10,963 nt of DNA from the NCBI GenBank assembly GCA_021163545.1, contig JAGGTU010000002.1:1-10963 (forward strand), in the 5' to 3' direction. The position numbers were made by a program, and so were the translations under genes. Shown piece after piece: positions 5,824 through 10,963 of this stretch (positions within the stretch are counted from its first letter, which is position 1; every line of letters starts with the position of its first letter). Source of the stretch: a bacterium. Lineage in GTDB: Bacteria > Patescibacteriota > Minisyncoccia > Minisyncoccales > PEYH01. Under the pieces are notes generated by a model that saw nothing but the letters and a program-made list of their open reading frames with translations, was not told the DNA's origin and made no database searches.

Positions 5824-5917
5824 AAAAGAAAAAAGGAGAGGAAGAAGAAAATCTTTCTATTTTAGGATGAAACCTTAAAAGTGGTTTCAAACCTAGAAAG
5901 ATTCTCCTCACTCTCCT
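5824..5917 (-). terminator. Long imperfect hairpin with minus-strand T tract
   Basis: An 84-nt inverted repeat (5834-5917): outer aggagag/ctctcct, a purine/pyrimidine-rich middle with mismatches, then aatctttcta/tagaaagatt, an internal loop, and gaaacc/ggtttc around the loop ttaaaagt. Read on the minus strand it ends CTCTCCT followed by TTTTTCTTTT, so it can serve as the terminator of the membrane-protein gene 170 nt upstream. It is much longer than an ordinary terminator. The remaining bases 5918-6087 hold no ORF or RNA gene that I can support. Confidence 0.55.
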
Positions 5918-6087
5918 ATATCACTGTAACCAAACTTTTTGGCGAAGGTTCTGCTCGTTTTTCTCTCTCGGATTGATTTTAATAATCGTAATTAAAATTA
6001 AATTCATTTTGTCAAAAGCTTGAAGAACCAAATGTCTCCACAAGAATCATCTTTGTAGGGATTTTTAAGCGACAAACGTTGAAACTA

Positions 6088-6543
6088 TCAAGAAGAGGGT
6101 GTGTTTTTAGAATGTCGAATGCCAAAGATTAATTTAAGAATTCTGGTGACGATGAACACGCCACCAACCTCCAAGGATGTAACAGTAATTTCAGGTAGGG
6201 CGTTTAAAAGGACTCCTTGATCGTTATAAACAAAATAATCTTTAGTTAAAAAGTTTATCAAATATAACAACGGAGTTAAGATGAACCAAGCATATACAAA
6301 ATATTCACCTTTTCTTTTATTCTGAGCCCACTCTTTTTCGCTAATCCATCTTAAGGCTTCTTTATGAAGCGAGTATATCAAAAGAACTCCAATATAAAAC
6401 GTCCCGATTTTAGTCGATGGAAAAGCTCCTCGAGTAAAAAATTCAATAAGCATCATTAACATTGCGATAAAAGTAATAAAAATTGAAATATTAAAAAGAA
6501 TCGTATTAATCTGAAGTTCAGTTTTATAAAGCTCTTTTTTCAT
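6088..6543 (-). CDS. Four-helix integral membrane protein of unknown function
   Basis: 151 residues, not assigned to a named family. Hydrophobic segments at about 14-36, 45-60, 82-99 and 124-142 predict four membrane helices. Between helices 2 and 3 is a conserved-looking polar stretch, LHKEALRWISEKEW, ending in KRKGEYFVYAW. I have the impression that similar small KE-RW membrane proteins are common in Parcubacteria, but this is recollection, not a search. The start ATG (6541-6543) has no Shine-Dalgarno. It lies 54 nt downstream of the nested tRNA locus on the same strand and could be read through from it. The protein end, RHSKNTPSS, is polar. Nothing around it indicates a role. Confidence 0.75.
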   Translation of the reverse strand: MKKELYKTELQINTILFNISIFITFIAMLMMLIEFFTRGAFPSTKIGTFYIGVLLIYSLHKEALRWISEKEWAQNKRKGEYFVYAWFILTPLLYLINFLTKDYFVYNDQGVLLNALPEITVTSLEVGGVFIVTRILKLIFGIRHSKNTPSS

Positions 6544-6614
6544 AGTAGAAATGTGGTTACTGCGCGCTTAATATTGACTAAATCTAGATAGGAAAGCGGA
6601 GGGGGTGGGACTCG

Positions 6615-6730
6615 CCCCCCACAATTTGCGGCGGGAGGAGGATTCGAACCTCCGGTACCCGTAAGGGCACAGCGGTTTTCAAGACCGCCCCGTTCGTCCA
6701 CTCCGGCATCCCGCCGCAAATTGTGGGGGG
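6615..6730. repeat. Perfect 22-bp inverted repeat around tRNA-Ser
   Basis: Bases 6615-6636 and 6709-6730 are exact reverse complements. Seven pairs are the tRNA-Ser acceptor stem; the other 15 extend it without mismatch (ccccccacaatttgc / gcaaattgtgggggg). Part of the extension overlaps the T-arm-like sequence of the outer tRNA. Confidence 0.95.
6629..6715 (-). tRNA. tRNA-Ser (anticodon UGA)
   Basis: An 87-nt class II cloverleaf on the minus strand. Acceptor GGCGGGA/TCCCGCC with discriminator G, no encoded CCA. Anticodon stem GCGGT/ACCGC, loop CTTGAAA, anticodon TGA at 6681-6679. Long variable arm GTGCCC-TTAC-GGGTAC. T arm GGAGG/CCTCC with loop TTCGAAT. It reads UCA and related serine codons. 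All conserved features are intact, so the gene should be functional if its extended precursor is processed. Confidence 0.97.
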
Positions 6731-6814
6731 TTCAAGACCGGTGCCTTGCCAATTTGGCACACCCCTCCTAGCCTACTGTTTCTTAAATTTAGCAAATTTT
6801 TAATTCAAAAACAA

Positions 6815-7921
6815 CTATCTGCCTGGTATTTCTTTAATTTCCTCTACAATCTCCCGCATATTCATCTCTTTTGAACCATCTACTAAAATTATATCCCCCT
6901 CTTGTATAATTTCTTGTACTTTTAATTTTGTTTGATAAGAAGTATCAAAACTGAAAATGTTTTCATCAGAAAACCCTTTCTGCTTTGCCCCTTGGGCGAT
7001 AAATTTTGCTCTGGGCCCAACAGTAAAAAGTATATCCGCGCATTCTGCTGCATACTCGCCTATTGTTTCATGTGCTTCTGGCGAATACTTACCAATTCCA
7101 ATTACATCCCCCAAAACCGCTATTTTACGAGAATCTCTGCCAATTTCTTTTAATGCCAATAGAGCCTCAATCATGGAATATGAGGTTGCGTTTTTACTAT
7201 CATCCAAAATGAGAGTGTGTTTAATACCTTGAATAATTTGCCCCTCACCAGCAAGAGGCCGATAATTTTTAAGAGCTTTAGCCGCTTCCAGAAAATTAAT
7301 ATTCAAATTGTAAGTTACTCCAAAGACTGCAAGGGCTGCATAAATATGTTTTTTACCAAAAAGGTGATACAACCAAACAGGGATTACTTTCCCTTCAAAA
7401 TTTAGTTTAAAATTTGTCCCTTCTTTATCTAAAGTAACATCTGAGGCACGAAGATCTGCCCCTTTATCAAAACCAAAGGTAATATCTTTCATATTTACAA
7501 ATTCGTCTATTTCTCTGGCTGTTTCATCATCATAATTTAACACAAGAAAGTTCTGTGGCGAAAGTTTTTTTAGCAATTGCAAGATTTTATCTCTTTTTAT
7601 CTTCTCTCCTGCAAGAACAACGTCTTCTGGGGGAATATTACCAAGTGGGTTTACAACAATAGTTTCTATTTGTCCCAAAGGAATATTTTTTACAACACTT
7701 TCTATTTCCTCTGGCTTTAAGGCAATAATTAAAATTTTACTCTTTATGATATTTAAAGCAATTTTCAAAGAAGGATAGAAGGCTAATTTCGATATTTTGA
7801 ATTTAAGGCTTTTTAATACACAAAAGATGGCTTGAGCAGTATCCTCAGCATAATTACCTGTTACTATAATTACTTTCCGCTTAGCAAATAGAAAAATAGG
7901 TTTTATTAAAAGATGCATCAT
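6815..7921 (-). CDS. MurF-like Mur ligase with degenerate ATP-binding site
   Basis: MurF joins D-Ala-D-Ala to the UDP-MurNAc-tripeptide in the cytoplasm. This 368-residue protein lacks the N-terminal UDP-binding domain. Its C-terminal half is clearly Mur-ligase: NYRPLAGEGQ (219-228), ILDDSKNATSYSM (238-250; usual DDSYNANPxSM), AVLGDVIGIGKYSPEAH (268-284) and ILVDGSKEMNM (345-355; usual VKGSR). The central domain is eroded: the P-loop, normally TGSxGKTTT, reads TGNYAEDTA (21-29), without Gly-Lys-Thr, and the usual EMG and NIGxAHL segments are not recognisable, although LNYDDE (128-133) remains. It starts ATGATG; the first ATG overlaps the ftsI stop as ATGA, so translation is coupled. The position in the dcw cluster suggests a cell-wall role, but ordinary ligase activity is doubtful. 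Confidence 0.78.
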   Translation of the reverse strand: MMHLLIKPIFLFAKRKVIIVTGNYAEDTAQAIFCVLKSLKFKISKLAFYPSLKIALNIIKSKILIIALKPEEIESVVKNIPLGQIETIVVNPLGNIPPEDVVLAGEKIKRDKILQLLKKLSPQNFLVLNYDDETAREIDEFVNMKDITFGFDKGADLRASDVTLDKEGTNFKLNFEGKVIPVWLYHLFGKKHIYAALAVFGVTYNLNINFLEAAKALKNYRPLAGEGQIIQGIKHTLILDDSKNATSYSMIEALLALKEIGRDSRKIAVLGDVIGIGKYSPEAHETIGEYAAECADILFTVGPRAKFIAQGAKQKGFSDENIFSFDTSYQTKLKVQEIIQEGDIILVDGSKEMNMREIVEEIKEIPGR

Positions 7922-9624
7922 TGTTCAGGGGTATAATCAGGAGGAATTTGGTAATAATTAATAATATATTGAGCCAGTTCTCTAAAAATAAGGGCGGCTG
8001 AATATTCTGCTGTGCTAGTATTCGGATTATCTAATTTTACAAGAATTAAAAATTTAGGGTCAAATGCTGGGAAGAAACCAATAAAACTCTGCCAGGTTTT
8101 CTCGCTGTATCCCCGTTTAGTAATTCCCAAAGCAGTATAAGGAATTTGTGAAGTGCCGGTTTTCCCGGCAATCCAATATCCGGGTATACGGGCTTTTTTT
8201 CCGTAGCCTTCCTCTACAACTTCCACCAACATTTCTGTAAGTTGAAAAAGACTCTCTTTAGAAAAAATATTTTTTCTGACAATCTCTGGTTGAATTTTCT
8301 TTACAATTTTACCATTTTCTCTAATCTCTGAAACAATATGCATTTTCAAAACATTACCTCCATTTGCTAAAGCGCAAAAGCCTCTCACAAAATTTAAAGG
8401 AGTCATTTCAATGCCTTGACCAAATGAAGCAGTAGCAAAATTCACCTTATAGCCTTTTTGAAGTTCTGGATTTAAAGAGAAAATCTCTCCTTCTAACTCC
8501 ACCTCGGTTGGCTCAAAAAAACCAAGTTTTTTAATATATTCTAAGAATACTTTATCTCCAATTAATGATTCTGCAAAAACTGCACCCGTATTGATAGACC
8601 ATTTAAGAACTTCGGTCATTGTTCTTCTTCCCCATTTTCTTTTTTTATAGTTATAAATAGTCCGCCCTCCTACCTCAACATAGCCTTCATCAACGTATTC
8701 GGTTTTTGGGGTAATTTTACTTTCTTCTAAAGCAATAGCCATTGTAATTGGCTTAAACATTGATCCCGGCTCAAATAATGACTGAATTGCCTGATTTTTA
8801 AAAACAGATAAATCCTCTATTTGAGAATAGTTATTGGGGTCATAAGTTACCAGATCAGCCAAAGCTACAATTTTGCCAGATGTAGGCTCAGCTACAATAA
8901 TCTGCCCGCCTTCTATCTTCAGTTCCTCTTTTGCTTTTAAAAGAAGGTTTTGGGCTTGTAATTGAATGTTTTTGTCAATAGTTAAGATTATATCTTTCCC
9001 TCTAAACAAATCCTCTTCTGATTTACTAAAATGAAAAATACCTAAATCCTTTTTTATCCAGGCTTCTTTACCTGTTAAAATTTCGTCAAAATACCCTTCC
9101 ACTCCATATTTACCTTTACCTTCGGCATCTACAAAGCCTAACAAATCTGCTGCCAGATTACCATATGGATAAAAGCGATATCTTTCTTGCTTTAAATATA
9201 TTCCTTTTAGATTTTGTTTTTTTAGTTCTTTTGCTTCTTCTTCTGTGACTTTCTTTTTCAACACTACAAAAAGCCTATCTGGAGTTTTTAATTTTTCAAG
9301 AAGCTCCTCTTTTGGAAGCTGCAAAACCTCTTTTAAAACATTGGCGGTCTCTTCAATATTTTCTATTTGAGCAGGGTTTGCATAACATAGAAACCAATTC
9401 TTATTAGTGGCCAATATAGTTAATTTGCCCTTATCATAAAAAAGAATATCTCCTCGAGGACCTAAAACTGATTCAACAATTTCTTGCTGTCCTTCAGCTA
9501 AGGCCTTATAAAAATCGTCGTGAATAATTTGAAGATAGATAAGTCTCCCTAAAATAACTCCTCCAAAAATAAAAAAAATTATAAGAATACAATTAATTCT
9601 CCAAAAATGAATTAAAGCCCGCAT
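7918..9624 (-). CDS. ftsI: Class B penicillin-binding protein (FtsI/PBP2-type transpeptidase)
   Basis: Crosslinks septal peptidoglycan outside the cytoplasmic membrane. 568 residues: short cytoplasmic N-terminus, one membrane anchor (about 11-33), the PBP dimerisation/pedestal region with GPRGDI (55-60) and YPYGNLAADLLGFV (152-165), then the transpeptidase domain. Its three active-site motifs are intact: SMFK (288-291, preceded by FEPG), SIN (343-345) and KTG (488-490, in AGKTGTSQIP). FGQGIEMTPLN (401-411) is also typical. The ftsI label follows from the neighbours: it starts 5 nt after the ftsL stop and overlaps the MurF-like gene by ATGA. No PASTA domain. Division-specific rather than elongation-specific function is inferred from the operon. 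Confidence 0.92.
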   Translation of the reverse strand: MRALIHFWRINCILIIFFIFGGVILGRLIYLQIIHDDFYKALAEGQQEIVESVLGPRGDILFYDKGKLTILATNKNWFLCYANPAQIENIEETANVLKEVLQLPKEELLEKLKTPDRLFVVLKKKVTEEEAKELKKQNLKGIYLKQERYRFYPYGNLAADLLGFVDAEGKGKYGVEGYFDEILTGKEAWIKKDLGIFHFSKSEEDLFRGKDIILTIDKNIQLQAQNLLLKAKEELKIEGGQIIVAEPTSGKIVALADLVTYDPNNYSQIEDLSVFKNQAIQSLFEPGSMFKPITMAIALEESKITPKTEYVDEGYVEVGGRTIYNYKKRKWGRRTMTEVLKWSINTGAVFAESLIGDKVFLEYIKKLGFFEPTEVELEGEIFSLNPELQKGYKVNFATASFGQGIEMTPLNFVRGFCALANGGNVLKMHIVSEIRENGKIVKKIQPEIVRKNIFSKESLFQLTEMLVEVVEEGYGKKARIPGYWIAGKTGTSQIPYTALGITKRGYSEKTWQSFIGFFPAFDPKFLILVKLDNPNTSTAEYSAALIFRELAQYIINYYQIPPDYTPEQ

Positions 9625-9629
9625 GGTAT

Positions 9630-9920
9630 TTACTTAGCTGCTACAGGCCCTTTGGTTGCTTTAATATATTGAATTTGAGAAATTTTTTCAAAATTCAAAT
9701 CCTTGGCTAATTTTTCTAACTCAAATACAGGTTCTTTGTTGGTAAGCTGTAATTTTATAAAAGAATTTTCTTCGCCCAAAAGCTTGTTTTGGCTATTTAA
9801 AGAAGTTAATTGATGGGCATAATAAGTAAAACTTGACACCTGAAAAATACATAAACCTCCAAGTAATGCTATTACTAAGAAGGAGGTTTTCCATATTTTT
9901 TTAAGTTTTCGTGCTGTCAT
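9630..9920 (-). CDS. ftsL: FtsL/DivIC-like septum protein
   Basis: Small bitopic division protein that in other bacteria works with FtsB/DivIC and FtsQ to activate septal peptidoglycan synthesis. 96 residues: a basic cytoplasmic start (MTARKLKKIWK), one membrane helix (about 12-32), a coiled-coil stretch (about 36-62, HQLTSLNSQNKLLGEENSFI), then an extracellular ELEKLAKDLNF segment, the usual end of FtsL coiled coils. Sequence similarity alone is weak in this family; the identification rests on size, topology and its place between rsmH and ftsI. Its ATG overlaps the rsmH stop as ATGA (9917-9920), indicating coupled translation. Confidence 0.78.
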   Translation of the reverse strand: MTARKLKKIWKTSFLVIALLGGLCIFQVSSFTYYAHQLTSLNSQNKLLGEENSFIKLQLTNKEPVFELEKLAKDLNFEKISQIQYIKATKGPVAAK

Positions 9921-10816
9921 ATGATTTGTGCTGCTCTTAATTTAGCCGACCTTGAAGAAGGATTTAGTATAATTTCTTCTTTTGCAGGTACAACAGGTTT
10001 TTTGGTAAGAATTTTTAATAGACCTTTCTCTTTTGCTTCTAAAAATTTTTTCTTTACAATTCTGTCCTCCAATGAATGAAACGAAATAACCACAATTTTT
10101 GCGCCTTTGTCCAAAATTTTTGGCAAAAAGGATAATGTCTCTTCCAAAGTGCTCAACTCTCTATTTACAGCTATCCTGAAGGCTTGAAAGGTTCTGGTAG
10201 CCGGATGAATCTTTAGTTTTCTTTGAACAGCTGATGGGATGCTTTCTTGGATAATCTTTATAAGGTCAAATGTGGTTCTTATAGGTTTAATTCTTCTGGT
10301 TTCTTCGATATTTTCTGCTATCTTTTTGGCAAACCGCTCTTCTCCAAACTCTCTTAGAATCTTCTCGATTTTTTCTTTTTCCCAGTAGTTTACTATCTCA
10401 AAAGCGGTAAGTCTGTTTGCCTGAGGATTGAATCTCATATCTAGCGGTTCGTCCCTTTGAAAAGAAAATCCTCTTTTTGATTCCTTGATATGCCACAATG
10501 ACATACCCAGGTCAAACAAAACTCCATGAACAGGCCGAAACTGATATTCCTCTATAATTTTTGGTAGGTTCAGATAAGAATCATTTACCAGAATCAATCT
10601 TTCAAAAATTCGGGGATTTTCTTGCTCGAGCCTTTTTTTTGTAATTTCATAAAGCTCTGGGTCAATTTCGATTCCAAGAAGTTTGCCTTGGGGCTTTATC
10701 ACTTCCAAAATTTTCAGCCCATGCCCTCCTTCACCAAAAGTAGCATCTATGAAGTTTTCGTTTGATTTTGGCTCAAGATACCTTATGACCTCTTTTTGAA
10801 GAACTGGAAGATGCAT
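9917..10816 (-). CDS. rsmH: 16S rRNA (cytosine-1402-N4)-methyltransferase RsmH
   Basis: SAM-dependent enzyme (also called MraW) that methylates N4 of C1402 in the ribosomal P site. 299 residues, close to the usual 300-315. Motifs in order: HLPVL at the N-terminus, the SAM-binding FIDATFGEGGHG (22-33), GIEIDPE (48-54), LFDLG (110-114), RGFSFQRDEPLDMRF (125-139), HPATRTFQAFRIAVNREL (213-230), ISFHSLEDRIVKKKF and the C-terminal NPSSRSAKLRAA. The family's usual DLGVSS is DLGMSL here. First visible gene of a coupled dcw-type operon (rsmH-ftsL-ftsI-murF-like); whether mraZ precedes it is beyond the window. The start ATG lacks a Shine-Dalgarno and sits 6 nt from a heptad-repeat element. Confidence 0.97.
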   Translation of the reverse strand: MHLPVLQKEVIRYLEPKSNENFIDATFGEGGHGLKILEVIKPQGKLLGIEIDPELYEITKKRLEQENPRIFERLILVNDSYLNLPKIIEEYQFRPVHGVLFDLGMSLWHIKESKRGFSFQRDEPLDMRFNPQANRLTAFEIVNYWEKEKIEKILREFGEERFAKKIAENIEETRRIKPIRTTFDLIKIIQESIPSAVQRKLKIHPATRTFQAFRIAVNRELSTLEETLSFLPKILDKGAKIVVISFHSLEDRIVKKKFLEAKEKGLLKILTKKPVVPAKEEIILNPSSRSAKLRAAQII

Positions 10817-10822
10817 TTTTAT

Positions 10823-10963
10823 AGCTCAAAAGTCAAAGCGCAAAAGTCAAAACTGAATGAATTTAATTTTTTTATTATTTAATTTTTTCCTTTGTTGAAA
10901 CTTCATTAGTTTTGAGTTTTAAGTTGTAGCTTTGAGTTTTGAGCTTTGCGCTTTGAGTTTTTA
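10823..10963. repeat. Heptanucleotide inverted-repeat element upstream of rsmH
   Basis: The left arm is five 7-nt units (10823-10857: agctcaa, aagtcaa, agcgcaa, aagtcaa, aactgaa). The right arm is eight units (10908-10963: agttttg, agtttta, agttgta, gctttga, gttttga, gctttgc, gctttga, gttttta), reaching the window edge and perhaps continuing. Bases 10832-10854 and 10935-10957 are complementary in inverted orientation with three mismatches. An AT-rich spacer of 50 nt separates the arms. Confidence 0.75.

Larger units (their letters stand above)
6598..6768 (-). pseudogene. Interrupted tRNA-like gene enclosing tRNA-Ser
   Basis: On the minus strand the outer ends read GGAGGGG (6768-6762) and CCCCTCC (6604-6598), a perfect 7-bp acceptor stem with G as discriminator at 6597. 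Inside the 5' end come TG, then a D-arm TGCC/GGCA (6759-6742), then CCGGTCTTGAA, a 5' anticodon-stem and loop sequence like those of bacterial tRNA-Gln or tRNA-Ser(UGA). Next to the 3' acceptor strand is a T-arm-like GTGGG/CCCAC (6622-6605) with CGAGT in its 8-nt loop. The 3' half of the anticodon stem and the variable region are absent; in their place is a complete tRNA-Ser within a perfect inverted repeat. Identity of the outer tRNA is unclear. Confidence 0.5.

Noticed and set aside
6721..6745. A plus-strand T-arm (ggggttcaagacc) suggesting a tRNA on the plus strand
   Set aside because: The stem does not close on the plus strand, whereas the minus-strand reading gives a D-arm and a perfect acceptor pairing.
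7918..7921. UGA recoding (Gracilibacteria-type code)
   Set aside because: TGA ends ftsI and rsmH exactly at ATGA overlaps with the next gene, and tryptophan is TGG throughout, so the standard bacterial code fits.
10818..10823. TATAAA as a -10 box for rsmH on the minus strand
   Set aside because: It ends one base before the ATG, so transcription would start inside the coding sequence; the TTGACT copies upstream are part of the heptad repeat and have unsuitable spacing.

Overview
The window comes from an AT-rich bacterial genome (about one third G+C by eye) that looks like a member of the Candidate Phyla Radiation (Patescibacteria), probably a Parcubacteria-like lineage. The grounds are the compact core genes, the many starts without a Shine-Dalgarno, the style of the CysRS and Mur-ligase sequences, and short AT-rich heptanucleotide arrays between genes. 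This placement is inference. TGA acts as a stop at two ATGA gene overlaps, so the UGA-glycine code of Gracilibacteria is not used.

Left part (1-2627, + strand): the 3' three quarters of cysS, a heptad-repeat palindrome, and dnaB behind a promoter placed so that its mRNA would be almost leaderless. Converging on dnaB from the minus strand are rplU (ribosomal protein bL21) and rmuC, the latter also with a promoter very close to its start. Middle (4000-5920): a bidirectional terminator; a small 69-codon GTG-start gene downstream of tRNA-Glu(CUC) on the minus strand; and, divergently, a two-gene unit of CDP-alcohol phosphatidyltransferase paralogues with its own promoter, strong Shine-Dalgarno sites and terminator. 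These three protein genes carry strong Shine-Dalgarno sequences, unlike the rest of the window.

Right part (5824-10963, minus strand): the order of transcription is rsmH, ftsL, ftsI and a Mur-ligase (MurF-like) gene, coupled by ATGA overlaps or very short gaps. This is the proximal part of a division and cell wall (dcw) cluster. It is followed by an unusual tRNA locus, a four-helix membrane protein of unknown function, and a long hairpin with a T tract. The MurF-like protein keeps its C-terminal domain but has lost the Walker A lysine and other ATP-site residues.

Points worth most attention: (1) an intact tRNA-Ser(UGA) extended by a perfect inverted repeat and nested inside what looks like the two ends of another tRNA; (2) heptanucleotide repeat arrays at three places, one of them inside the cysS reading frame where it encodes a 7-residue repeat; (3) the MurF-like protein without a P-loop; (4) a tandem CDP-alcohol phosphotransferase whose second copy lacks the last two catalytic aspartates. 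No defence system, CRISPR array, prophage or transposase was seen.
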